A stretch of DNA of 64,000 bases from Gordonia hydrophobica NBRC 16057 (GCF_001592365.1 NZ_BCWU01000012.1:62001-126000); one strand, 5' to 3'; shown: positions 25,442 to 33,323, counted from the stretch's first letter. The notes: generated by a model from the letters alone, not told the origin. A program made the numbers and translations.

Positions 25442-25852
25442 ATGGCCGCCATCGAAGTGATCAGGGAGTTCCCCGTCGACGCCGACACCGTCTGGGGTCG
25501 CATCGGCGACACCGCGAACGTCGCCGACTGGATTCCGGCGATCGGCTCGTCCCGTCAGGACGGCGATCTGCGGCAGGTGGTGTTCGTCGACGGCGAGCCC
25601 GCTCGCGAGCGCATCGTCGCGCACGACGACGCCGCGCGCACCTACACGTACTCGTACGTCGACGGTCCGCTGCCGTTGGAGCATTACGAGTCGACGGTGA
25701 CCGTGACAGCGACGTCCGCCGGCGCCAGTTCGGTGACGTGGAGTGCCGAGTTCGGCGCCGCCTCGGCCGAGGTCGAGGAGTCCCTGGCGGCCTCCATCAC
25801 CGAGATCTACTCGGGTGCACTCGACGAACTCCTCGGTCAGCTCACCGCCTGA
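25442..25852 (+). CDS. SRPBCC (START-like) family protein
   Basis: 136 residues, starting three bases after the monooxygenase stop. The opening IEVIREFPVDADTVWGRIGD, then ADWIPAI and the alternating strand pattern, ending in a long C-terminal helix (SLAASITEIYSGALDELLGQ), fit the polyketide-cyclase/START helix-grip fold, which binds hydrophobic ligands in a cavity. It may present or cyclise the monooxygenase substrate or product. The immediate coupling to the LLM gene supports joint action. Confidence 0.82.
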   Translation: MAAIEVIREFPVDADTVWGRIGDTANVADWIPAIGSSRQDGDLRQVVFVDGEPARERIVAHDDAARTYTYSYVDGPLPLEHYESTVTVTATSAGASSVTWSAEFGAASAEVEESLAASITEIYSGALDELLGQLTA

Positions 25853-25864
25853 CCCGACCACCGC

Positions 25865-25899
25865 GAGCGGGCGGGGACCACACGCGTCCCCGCCCGTTC
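25865..25899 (+). terminator. Intercistronic hairpin
   Basis: Arms 25865–25878 and 25886–25899 form a 14-bp stem (one G·U) with a seven-base loop, between the SRPBCC stop and the flavin reductase start. With only TTCTT after it, it is more likely a partial terminator or mRNA-stabilising element than a full stop of the operon. Confidence 0.55.
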
Positions 25900-25916
25900 T
25901 TCGCAAAGGACCCCTC

Positions 25917-26453
25917 ATGGACACTCCCCTCCGCTCGTCCCGTACGCACGTGATCGAGGCGACCTGCCCCGACGCGGTGCGCGAGCAGTACCGCACCGCC
26001 CTGTCCCATTTCGGTTCGGGCGTCGTCATCGTGACGTCCACCGACGACGACGGGTCGCCGATCGGAATGACGGTCGGCTCGTTCTCGTCCATCTCGATGG
26101 AACCGCCGCTGGTCGGCTTCTTCGCCGCCCACACCTCCACCACGCTGCCCGGCATCCTGGGTCGCGGCACGTTCTGCGTGAATGTCCTCGCCGAATCCCA
26201 ACATGCGCTGGCCCGCAGCTTCGCCCGCACCGGTGCGGACAAGTTCGCCGGGGTGGAGTGGACGCCCGACGCCGCCGGATCACCGCGCCTGGCCGACGCC
26301 CACGCGTGGATCGGCTGCACCCTCGACGTCCGCACATCGATCGGCGATCACGACCTCGTCGTCGGCGCCGTCGACACCCTGGTGATCCCGACCGAGTCCG
26401 ATCCCCTGCTGTTCCATCGGTCGATGTTCCACGGATTGCGACCGACCCGATGA
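25917..26453 (+). CDS. Flavin reductase (HpaC/DIM6-like)
   Basis: 178 residues from ATG 25917 (AAAGGA upstream). ALSHFGSGVVIVTS, GMTVGSFSSISMEPPLVGFF and GTFCVNVLAESQ are typical of the NAD(P)H:flavin oxidoreductase domain that supplies FMNH2 or FADH2 to two-component monooxygenases. Final residues carry the LLFHRSMFHGL motif shared with the second flavin reductase at 33946. Its stop overlaps the ribBA start, so flavin supply and flavin synthesis are coupled. Confidence 0.9.
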   Translation: MDTPLRSSRTHVIEATCPDAVREQYRTALSHFGSGVVIVTSTDDDGSPIGMTVGSFSSISMEPPLVGFFAAHTSTTLPGILGRGTFCVNVLAESQHALARSFARTGADKFAGVEWTPDAAGSPRLADAHAWIGCTLDVRTSIGDHDLVVGAVDTLVIPTESDPLLFHRSMFHGLRPTR

Positions 26454-27661
26454 GCATCGACGACTGCCTCCATCAGCTCCGTGCCGGCCGCCCGGTGATC
26501 GTGCTCGACGATGCCTCGCGCGAGAACGAGGCCGATCTCATCATGGCCGCCGAGCACGCGGACGTCGACAGTGTCGCGTTCTTCCTCGCCCACACCTCCG
26601 GATTCCTGTGCGTCGCACTGACTCCCGAGCAGACCGACCGACTCGACCTGCCGCAGATGGTGGGCCACCCGTCGGATCCGCTGGGCACCGCGTTCACCGT
26701 GTCCGTCGACGCCGCGGTCGGTGTCACCACCGGCATCAGTGCGGCCGACCGGGCCCGCACCATCGCGCTGCTCGGCAGCCCCGACGCCGAGCCCGCCGAC
26801 TTCACTCGCCCCGGGCACGTGATGCCGCTGCGCGCGCGGGCCGGCGGCGTCGTGACCCGCCGCGGACACACCGAAGCCGCCGTCGACCTGTGCGCGGCCG
26901 CCGGACTCGCACCGGCCGGACTGATCTGCGAGATGGTGACGCCCGACCGTCGCGGAATGCTCGCTCGGGACGACGTCGACGCGTTCGCCCGCCGCCACGA
27001 CCTCGCCGTCGTCACCATCGACGAGTTGGTGCGCTACCGTCGCGCGCAGTCCGGTACGACGCGCGGAGCCACCTGCACGCTGCCGACGGCGTACGGCCGG
27101 TTCAGCGCGACGGTGTACACCTCCGAGTCGGGAAGCGAACACCTGGCGCTGGTACACGGCGATCCGACGTCGTCGACGCCGCTGGTCCGAGTGCACAGCG
27201 AATGCCTGACGGGCGACACGCTCGGATCGCATCGGTGCGACTGCGGCGAGCAGCTCCACACGGCGATGGCACGACTGGCCGAGGCCGACGGCGGTGTGCT
27301 GCTCTACATGGGCGGACACGAGGGCCGCGGCATCGGGCTGGCCGCGAAGATCGCCGCCTACGCGCTGCAGGAGAACGACGGGCTCGACACCGTCGACGCC
27401 AATCTGCGGCTCGGGCGCCCGGTCGACGCCCGCGACTACGCCGATGCCGCGACGATGCTCGACGACCTCGGGATCGGCCGGATCAGCCTGCTGTCGAACA
27501 ACCCCACCAAGGTCGCCGGGCTCCGCGATGCCGGCGTGGTCATCGAGTCCGTCGTCGGGCTGGAGACGGTGCCGATCCCGGAGAACGCCGAGTATCTCTC
27601 GACCAAGCGCGACCGGATGGGTCATCTACTCCTCGGAAACCCCGGCGCGGCCGCGGGCTGA
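26450..27661 (+). CDS. ribBA: Bifunctional DHBP synthase / GTP cyclohydrolase II
   Basis: 403 residues, ATG 26450 overlapping the flavin reductase stop. N-terminal RibB (~1–195): RENEADLIMAAE, HTSGFLCVAL, GVTTGISAADRA and RRGHTEAAVDL provide the acidic and His residues for 3,4-dihydroxy-2-butanone 4-phosphate formation. C-terminal RibA (~205–395): SECLTGDTLGSHRCDCGEQL gives the three Cys for zinc, GGHEGRGIGL and SNNPTKV the GTP site. Both halves look active. It makes the two riboflavin precursors. It stands in a monooxygenase operon rather than a rib operon, so it probably boosts FMN/FAD supply for the neighbouring enzymes. Confidence 0.93.
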   Translation: MSIDDCLHQLRAGRPVIVLDDASRENEADLIMAAEHADVDSVAFFLAHTSGFLCVALTPEQTDRLDLPQMVGHPSDPLGTAFTVSVDAAVGVTTGISAADRARTIALLGSPDAEPADFTRPGHVMPLRARAGGVVTRRGHTEAAVDLCAAAGLAPAGLICEMVTPDRRGMLARDDVDAFARRHDLAVVTIDELVRYRRAQSGTTRGATCTLPTAYGRFSATVYTSESGSEHLALVHGDPTSSTPLVRVHSECLTGDTLGSHRCDCGEQLHTAMARLAEADGGVLLYMGGHEGRGIGLAAKIAAYALQENDGLDTVDANLRLGRPVDARDYADAATMLDDLGIGRISLLSNNPTKVAGLRDAGVVIESVVGLETVPIPENAEYLSTKRDRMGHLLLGNPGAAAG

Positions 27662-27674
27662 CCCGCCCCCGACC

Positions 27675-28433
27675 TCACGATGCCCGGGGGCGCCGGAGCC
27701 AGGCCGTCGCCAGTTCGGAGCGATTCCGGAAGCCGGTCACCTCGAAGATCCGGCTGACGTACTTCTTGATCGACAATTCCGACAGGAACAGCTGGGCGGC
27801 GATCTCCGCGTTGCTCAGCCCTTCGGAGACCAGGGCCGCGACGTCGTTCTGACGCGGCGTGAGTCCGACGAAGGCGTCCGTCGATGCGGCAGCTGCCGAC
27901 ACGGTCACCGACCGAGCCCGCAGCTGCCGCGCGAGGAGTCGGATCGCGATGAGGTCGGCATCATCCCAGACGCCGTCGGCGTCGAACATCCCCAGCAATG
28001 CCTCCCCGTCCGCGAGCGTGAGATGGATCGCCGACGCGCACGCGATCCCGTGCGGCACCAGATAGTCGACGACGTACGAGTGCTGCGGTCGTGGCAGTCG
28101 TGCCAGTTCGTCCATCGTCGCGAAACCGCGCGTGGTCAACATGGTGCGCGCCTCCGGGAGGGCGAAGATGTCCTTGTCCCGCCAGCGTTCCTGATAGACG
28201 GGCAGCAGCGACGCCGTCGCGCCGGTCAACAGCGGCGCGGGATCGTCGAAGATCGTCGAGAACGTCCGGCCGTGGAAGAACGTCATATTGCCGACGCCGA
28301 ACGCCGAGGCGACCGCATCGGCCAGACCGACCCGGAACGACGGTCCGTCATCGAGCTCCTCGCAGCGTTCGAGGACCGAGAGCACCGCGCGCATCTGCCT
28401 GGCAGAGAGAACCTCGTGGGCCTGTGTCGTCAT
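27675..28433 (-). CDS. LuxR family transcriptional regulator
   Basis: 252 residues. The C-terminal GerE/LuxR helix-turn-helix is clear (LTPRQNDVAALVSEGLSNAE, then IAAQLFLSELSIKKYVSRIF). The N-terminal ~180 residues form a probable ligand-sensing domain (with HGRTFSTIF and PHGIACASAIHLTLADGE), but no receiver or ATPase is present. It converges with ribBA (13-base gap) and is followed upstream by the HpaB-family gene. It likely activates one of the two flanking monooxygenase units. Ligand unknown. Confidence 0.87.
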   Translation of the reverse strand: MTTQAHEVLSARQMRAVLSVLERCEELDDGPSFRVGLADAVASAFGVGNMTFFHGRTFSTIFDDPAPLLTGATASLLPVYQERWRDKDIFALPEARTMLTTRGFATMDELARLPRPQHSYVVDYLVPHGIACASAIHLTLADGEALLGMFDADGVWDDADLIAIRLLARQLRARSVTVSAAAASTDAFVGLTPRQNDVAALVSEGLSNAEIAAQLFLSELSIKKYVSRIFEVTGFRNRSELATAWLRRPRAS

Positions 28434-28468
28434 CGAGTGTGGATCCGTTCCTTACGCCGAGGCCTGCC

Positions 28469-28499
28469 GCCTGCGAACGATCGTTCGTCGTTCGCAGGC
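28469..28499. promoter_or_regulatory. 12-bp stem-loop with inner operator-like palindrome
   Basis: Arms 28469–28480 and 28488–28499 pair perfectly around a seven-base loop. Nested in it, CGAACGATCGTTCG (28474–28487) is a perfect 14-bp palindrome. It lies 36 bases upstream of the LuxR start and downstream of the HpaB-family stop, so it may be a TetR-type operator, a terminator, or both. Confidence 0.55.
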
Positions 28500-28569
28500 C
28501 GGCAGCCCCGGTCGTCCTGCGTTAAGTCGTGGTCCAGTGTTCCATTCGGAGACACCGGTCCGCGTTTGT

Positions 28570-28584
28570 TTTAGCTTCTCTAAA
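28570..28584. promoter_or_regulatory. TTAG-N5-CTAA site 1
   Basis: TTTAGCTTCTCTAAA, between the HpaB-family stop and the LuxR gene. It matches the site at 31023–31036 in 13 of 14 bases and shares TTAG-N5-CTAA with 30146–30160. It is a candidate operator of the XRE–TetR regulator at 30156–31019. Confidence 0.5.
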
Positions 28585-28619
28585 CACAGGTTCCGCCTGG
28601 ACCACCGCGATGGGGCCGT

Positions 28620-30035
28620 TCAGGCGCGCGGCTCCTGCGCCTCCCGGAGCACCTGAGCCACGGCCGCGCGCGCCCGCGTGTCGTCGAAGGCCCGCGCGAT
28701 CTGCAGCTTCTCCGCCTCCAGCGACCCCTCGGCGTGAGTGGCGAGCACCGCTTGGTAGCCACCCCATTGGCCTGCGCAGATGTCGCCGATCAGGTTGATC
28801 GTCCGCAGTCGTTGCTCGGCGGGCACCGCGCCGGCGAAGTACTTCTCCAGGACCGCGCGGGTGCTCGGATCGGCCCAGTCGGCGCCGCCCGGTCCGGTGA
28901 CGATCAGCCCTCCCGCGAGGTCGATGAGCGTCGCCGTCGCCGCGTGAAAACCATGCGCGAAATGGTATTTCGCCATGTTCACGGCGAGCGGGTCCGGCAG
29001 GCGGATGTCGTTGCCGCCGGGCGCCGACCGGACGGCGGCGAGTTCGGCGAAGCCCCGAACCGTCTCGGCGTAGGTGATGAGCTCGGTGATCTTGGTCTTG
29101 ACGTGTCCGGCGCCTGCGATGCCGTTGGCCTCGGCCATCGCGAGAGCGGCGCCGACGATGAGGTCCAGGATCGGGAGCTTGTAGTTCACGGCGGTGAACC
29201 GGTGGTAATCGACGAAGGCGAGGGCCAGCGGTCCGGCGAGCTCGGGCTGCCGATTGAGAAACACCCGCGACTTCGGGACGCGGACGTTGTCGAACACCGT
29301 GAGGCTTTCGAGCAGCTTGTGCCGCGCCGAGATCGGATGCTCGAAGGGGTCCGGTTCACCGTGCAGGTACGGCGAGACATACAGCGTGAGACCTTCGGTG
29401 TCGACCGGAATCGCGAAGCTGACGGCCCAGTCGGCGTCGGCCGCACCCATCGCCCGCGTCGGAAGGACGATGATCTCGTCGGCGTTGGCGCTGAACGAGG
29501 TGTGCACCTTGGCGCCCGACACCGTGATCGACTCGTCGTCCTCGTCGACGACCCGCAGGTAGAAGTCGGGATCGGCCTGTCGGTGCGGCGGCAGGGACCG
29601 GTCACCCTTCACGTCGGTCTGCGCGACGGCGAGCGCGACGTCGTTCTCGCAGCAGTACCGGTAGAAGGCGCGCGCATTCTCCAGGCCGTCACCGTCGAGT
29701 GCACGGAGCAGGGCGAAGAGCGCGTCGCTGCCGACCTCCTTCAGGACGATGGTGCCGGCGCCCAGGCGCGACAGCGATTCGATCAACCGTCCGCGCTCGA
29801 CGATGTCGTCCGCCGTACGGGGCACCCGATAGAACGCGGTGTAGGGCCCGTCGCCGTCGTCGGCGACGGCCAGGTCCGGTTCTCGACGGGCGATGTCGTA
29901 GGCCAAGGCCGAATGCGAGATCGCCGCATCGAATTCAGCGAAGGCGGTGACGTCGGCGACGTGCTGCCCACGGTAGACGACGCGTCGGCCGTCGCGAAGC
30001 CCGTCGCGGTAAGCCTGCGGAGTGCGGAGTGCCAT
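28620..30035 (-). CDS. 4-hydroxyphenylacetate 3-hydroxylase (HpaB) family protein
   Basis: 471 residues, opening LRTPQAYRDGLRDGRRVVYRG, the usual HpaB-family start. DVKGDRSLPPHRQADPDFYLRV, GAKVHTSFSANADEIIVLP and the helical C-terminal domain with FVDYHRF fit the acyl-CoA-dehydrogenase fold of FADH2 monooxygenases and of 4-hydroxybutyryl-CoA dehydratase. The dehydratase's iron–sulphur ligands seem absent (no CxxxC; Tyr where the Cys seven residues after the His is expected), so a two-component monooxygenase is favoured. Flavin reductases at 25917 or 33946 could serve it. Substrate unknown. Confidence 0.85.
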   Translation of the reverse strand: MALRTPQAYRDGLRDGRRVVYRGQHVADVTAFAEFDAAISHSALAYDIARREPDLAVADDGDGPYTAFYRVPRTADDIVERGRLIESLSRLGAGTIVLKEVGSDALFALLRALDGDGLENARAFYRYCCENDVALAVAQTDVKGDRSLPPHRQADPDFYLRVVDEDDESITVSGAKVHTSFSANADEIIVLPTRAMGAADADWAVSFAIPVDTEGLTLYVSPYLHGEPDPFEHPISARHKLLESLTVFDNVRVPKSRVFLNRQPELAGPLALAFVDYHRFTAVNYKLPILDLIVGAALAMAEANGIAGAGHVKTKITELITYAETVRGFAELAAVRSAPGGNDIRLPDPLAVNMAKYHFAHGFHAATATLIDLAGGLIVTGPGGADWADPSTRAVLEKYFAGAVPAEQRLRTINLIGDICAGQWGGYQAVLATHAEGSLEAEKLQIARAFDDTRARAAVAQVLREAQEPRA

Positions 30036-30145
30036 GAGATCCCTCTTCTGGTTGATCGGCGTGACCGAGCGTGTGCTCAGGTACTGCCAACACTGATCAA
30101 CCGTTCAGAGATAAGTCAAGATACAAAGCTCACCGCATCCATCGG

Positions 30146-30160
30146 ATTAGAAATACTAAT
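30146..30160. promoter_or_regulatory. TTAG-N5-CTAA site 2
   Basis: ATTAGAAATACTAAT, inverted arms ATTAG/CTAAT with five bases between. It overlaps the stop codon of the XRE–TetR gene and stands about 110 bases upstream of the HpaB-family start at 30035. Confidence 0.45.
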
Positions 30161-31019
30161 TTGCGCCGACCAGCCTGGTCGCGAAGCCGACGCACTCGCT
30201 CGCCACCCCTTCCGGCGTCAAGCGGCCGCCCGGATGCCACCACGTCGGCAACGCCGTGCACATGGACACCACGACGCGGCCGGCGTCGCGTTCGTTGGCG
30301 ACGCGGAAGACGCCGCCGCGACTGCCCTCCGCGATCACCTCGTCGACCACTTCTTGCTGAGCCGTGCGTCGCGCCGCGACCGACCTTCGATTCTCCGGTT
30401 CCAGGGCACGCACTTCACTGACGCCGATGAAGCCCAGTTCACGACGATGCGTGTGATAGAGCGCGAGGTTCTCGACGAGGCACCGGAAGCGGTCGACGGG
30501 CCCCTCGCACTCGGCCAGCACAGCGCGGGTTCGCCACTCGAGATCGGTCATCGTCGCATCGAGAATTCGGACCAGGATGGCCTGCTTGCTCGCGAAGTGC
30601 GTGTAGATCCCCGGCACCGAGACGCCGCTGCGAGCAGAGATCCGGCGCATCGTTGTGCCGTGATAGCCGACGTCGAGGAACTCGGCGAGTGCCGCATCGA
30701 CAATGGGATCGAACGGCATCGGCAGATACTCGCGCCAATCGCGCGTCGTCGACTCGCCGATCGGCACTCCGGCCGCGCGGGGGTGCGACGCAGGCAGGTC
30801 GCCGGCGAGGATCGACGCCGCCGGGATGGCCAATTCCCGCGCCACCTGCTCCAGCCGGACCACGGTCAACTGCGCTTTGTCGTTCTCGAGTTGACTGACG
30901 GTCGCGGGACTGACGCCGATCCGAGTCGCGAGGTCCCGAACCTTGAGCCCGCGCGAGAGACGAGCGCGGCGCAGCCGCTCTCCGACCGAGGTGTCCACCA
31001 TCCGCAGAACGCCGTCCAT
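30156..31019 (-). CDS. XRE–TetR fusion regulator
   Basis: 287 residues with two DNA-binding domains. Residues ~10–65 are a Cro/C1-type helix-turn-helix (RLRRARLSRGLKVRDLATRI, then GVSPATVSQLENDKAQL). Residues ~105–155 are a TetR helix-turn-helix (FLDVGYHGTTMRRISARSGV, then SVPGIYTHFASKQAILVRI), followed by a TetR ligand domain ending in a TWWHPGGRLTPEGV motif like the regulator at 481. Such fusions are known in actinobacteria, often near acyl-CoA metabolism. It is divergent from an acyl-CoA ligase; the intergenic region has one candidate site for each domain. Confidence 0.88.
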   Translation of the reverse strand: MDGVLRMVDTSVGERLRRARLSRGLKVRDLATRIGVSPATVSQLENDKAQLTVVRLEQVARELAIPAASILAGDLPASHPRAAGVPIGESTTRDWREYLPMPFDPIVDAALAEFLDVGYHGTTMRRISARSGVSVPGIYTHFASKQAILVRILDATMTDLEWRTRAVLAECEGPVDRFRCLVENLALYHTHRRELGFIGVSEVRALEPENRRSVAARRTAQQEVVDEVIAEGSRGGVFRVANERDAGRVVVSMCTALPTWWHPGGRLTPEGVASECVGFATRLVGAN

Positions 31020-31022
31020 CTG

Positions 31023-31036
31023 TTTAGCTTATCTAA
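31023..31036. promoter_or_regulatory. TTAG-N5-CTAA site 3
   Basis: TTTAGCTTATCTAA, four bases upstream of the XRE–TetR start at 31019. Location suits autoregulation. TTGACA at 31043–31048 nearby could be the -35 of the divergent ligase promoter. Confidence 0.5.
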
Positions 31037-31080
31037 TAGTGGTTGACACCGATGCGTATTCAATGTCACCTTCTAGGAAA

Positions 31081-31096
31081 CCGAGCGATCGCTCGG
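31081..31096. promoter_or_regulatory. Perfect 16-bp palindrome, likely TetR-type operator
   Basis: CCGAGCGATCGCTCGG, 26 bases upstream of the ligase start at 31123. Its central ten bases are identical to the core of the palindrome at 432–447. Confidence 0.6.
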
Positions 31097-31122
31097 CACT
31101 TGATTGTGTGGAGGCCGATTCG

Positions 31123-32769
31123 ATGACCGCGTACGACGACCGCGTGTGGCTCACGCAGTACCCGCCAGACCGGCAGACGCTGCGACCCACCGACACCGCA
31201 GTCCGCACGGTGCTGGACGCGTTCGCCGACGTCGTCGCGGCCCGGGCCGACCAACCGGCCATCCACTACTTCGACACCACTCTGACCGCCGCCGACCTGG
31301 ACCGGCTCAGTGACGCGTTCGCGGTGGCGCTCGTCGACCGCGGCTTCGCCGTCGGGGACCGCGCCGTGCTGTACCTGCAGAACGTTCCCCAGTACGTCAT
31401 CGCCCAACTCGGCATCTGGAAGGCGGGCGGCATCGTCGTCTCGGCCAATCCGATGTACCGCGACCGCGAGTTGGCCGAGATCGTCGCCGACTCCGGCGCC
31501 ACCGTGCTCGTGACCCTCGAGTCACTGCATCGCGACGTCGCCGCATCCGTCGCCGCCTCGCACAGCATCGACACCGTCATCACCACGTCCGAACTCGAAT
31601 ATCGCGATGCGTCGAGCGGTCCCCGCAACACCGGCGAGCAGCTCGACATGACGACGATGATCGCCGCCGCCGACGGCCGCCGACCGGACCGTGCCCGGCC
31701 GAATCCCGACGACGTCGCGGTTCTCACGTACACCTCCGGAACCACGGGCCCGCCCAAGGGCGCCATGACCACGCACGCGAACCTGCTGTTCAGCGCCTGC
31801 GTCTACCGTGACTGGATCGGCATCGACGCCTCCGACGTGATCGGAGGCATCGCTCCGCTGTTCCACGTCACCGGGATCGTCGGACACGTGGGGCTGTCGC
31901 TGGTGACCGGAGCCCCGCTGGTCCTGACCCATCGATTCGACGCGGACGACACCGTCCGGGCGATCGCTCGACACGGAGTGACGTTCACGGTCGGCTCCAT
32001 CACCGTCTTCATCGCGCTGCTCAATGCCGCCGAGTCCTCACGCGAGAAACTCGCGTCGCTGACGAAGATCTATTCGGGCGGAGCTCCCATTCCCCCGGCC
32101 ACGCTCACCGCGTTCCAGGACGCCTTCGGCCATCGAATCCACAACATCTACGGACTCACCGAGACCACGTCGCCCGCGATCGCCGTCCCGTTCGGCACCA
32201 CCGCGCCGAACGATCCCGCATCGGGCACCACCGCCGTCGGCGTCCCGGTCTTCGACACCGTGGTCCGCGTGATCGGCGCCGACGGCGCGGACCTGCCCGT
32301 CGGCGAGGCGGGCGAGATCGTGATCGCCGGACCGCAGATCGTCGCAGGCTATTGGAACAAGCCGGATGCGACGACGGCCGCGCTGACCGCGGCGGGACTG
32401 CGCACCGGCGACGTCGGGTTCATGAACCGCGACGGCTGGTTCTTCCTCGTCGACCGGATGAAGGATCAGATCAACGCCAGCGGTTTCAAGGTGTGGCCGC
32501 GCGAGGTGGAGGACGTGCTCTACGAGCATCCCGCGGTGCGGGAGGCCGCGGTGGTCGGCGTCCCCGACGACTACCGCGGCGAGACCGTCCGCGCCTTCGT
32601 GAGCCTGCGGCCGGGACTGGAGACCAATGCCGAGGAGCTCATCGCCTTCGCGAAGGAACGCCTGGCCGCCTACAAGGCGCCGCGCGACGTCCTTGTCCTC
32701 GACGACATTCCGAAGACCGCGAGCGGCAAACTGCTCCGCCGCGCGCTGCGCGACGAGCCGATTGATTGA
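31123..32769 (+). CDS. Acyl-CoA ligase (AMP-forming)
   Basis: 548 residues from ATG 31123 with GGAGG upstream; the open frame to 30943 lies over the regulator's own coding region and promoter. Adenylate-forming motifs: YTSGTTGPPKGAMTTHANL (P-loop, ~205), YGLTETTSP (~342), the GYWNKPDATTAAL and LRTGDVGFMNRDGWFFLVDR region (~435), and PKTASGKLLRR with the catalytic Lys near the end. It should activate a carboxylic acid with ATP and CoA. Divergent from the XRE–TetR regulator. Probably activates a ring or branched acid produced in this region; substrate not determinable. Confidence 0.9.
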   Translation: MTAYDDRVWLTQYPPDRQTLRPTDTAVRTVLDAFADVVAARADQPAIHYFDTTLTAADLDRLSDAFAVALVDRGFAVGDRAVLYLQNVPQYVIAQLGIWKAGGIVVSANPMYRDRELAEIVADSGATVLVTLESLHRDVAASVAASHSIDTVITTSELEYRDASSGPRNTGEQLDMTTMIAAADGRRPDRARPNPDDVAVLTYTSGTTGPPKGAMTTHANLLFSACVYRDWIGIDASDVIGGIAPLFHVTGIVGHVGLSLVTGAPLVLTHRFDADDTVRAIARHGVTFTVGSITVFIALLNAAESSREKLASLTKIYSGGAPIPPATLTAFQDAFGHRIHNIYGLTETTSPAIAVPFGTTAPNDPASGTTAVGVPVFDTVVRVIGADGADLPVGEAGEIVIAGPQIVAGYWNKPDATTAALTAAGLRTGDVGFMNRDGWFFLVDRMKDQINASGFKVWPREVEDVLYEHPAVREAAVVGVPDDYRGETVRAFVSLRPGLETNAEELIAFAKERLAAYKAPRDVLVLDDIPKTASGKLLRRALRDEPID

Positions 32770-32791
32770 CTCCCGCGCCGATCGAGTGCCC

Positions 32792-33000
32792 CACGCTGAT
32801 CGAGTGCCTCCTGCGAGCGCAGCGACCCCCACGCCTCCCACGCCCCCACGCCGATCGACCCCGGCGACCACACCACCCCACGCCCTCCCACGCTGATCGA
32901 ATGTCACCTGCGATCGCAGCGGACCCCTACGCTGATCGAGTGCCACCTGCGAGCACAGCCACCCCCACGCCGATCGAGTAGCCGCCTGCGAGCGCAGCGA
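32792..33000 (+). repeat. Degenerate repeats, forward orientation
   Basis: A unit CACGCTGATCGAGTGCC plus CCTGCGAGCGCAGCGA recurs imperfectly, with the first half starting at 32792, 32889, 32928 and 32966 and second halves near 32810, 32908, 32946 and 32985. A shorter remnant starts at 32847. Confidence 0.75.
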
Positions 33001-33023
33001 GCAAGTGGCGTATCGAGATCGCC
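32966..33023 (+). repeat. Left arm of a 58-bp inverted repeat
   Basis: Complementary to 33324–33381 over 58 bases with two mismatches. The inner 23 bases (33001–33023) are a perfect match. The outer part is the last forward copy of the short repeat. Confidence 0.8.
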
Positions 33024-33068
33024 GCACCTACCCAAACCGATTTCCGCGTCGTACCGACCACAGCACAG

Positions 33069-33202
33069 CAGCAGACGGCGGCGGCCTGCACCACTTATCG
33101 TCGAGCCGCACCAGTTGTGGTTCCGGCACTCGGTCGCGACCGAGTGCGCGAACCAGAAATGGTGCGGCTCGACGACAAGTGGTGCGTTACCGCCGCCTGC
33201 TG
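33069..33202. repeat. 134-base composite palindrome
   Basis: Outer arms 33069–33081/33190–33202 (one mismatch), middle arms 33089–33113/33160–33184 (25 bp, one mismatch) and a central palindrome whose core is CACTCGGTCGCGACCGAGTG (33127–33146 region). Nearly the whole element can fold into one hairpin. Confidence 0.78.
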
Positions 33203-33244
33203 TCACCTCACGACATCGAGTTGGCCGAAGTCGGCACGACGCAG

Positions 33245-33289
33245 AATGCCGTATTCCGTGACCTGAGTCGGGTCACGGAATACGGCATT
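33245..33289. repeat. 19-bp perfect hairpin
   Basis: Arms 33245–33263 and 33271–33289 are perfectly complementary around TGAGTCG. Shorter complementary segments outside (GCAG/CTGC and GGCAC/GTGCC) extend it. It lies inside the 58-bp inverted repeat. Confidence 0.78.
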
Positions 33290-33323
33290 GGCGTTCTGCA
33301 GTTTGGTGCCTGCTTCGGGTGCG

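Noticed and set aside
28734..31046. A 770-codon plus-strand frame
   Set aside because: Antisense shadow of the HpaB-family and XRE–TetR genes; no motif or ribosome site.
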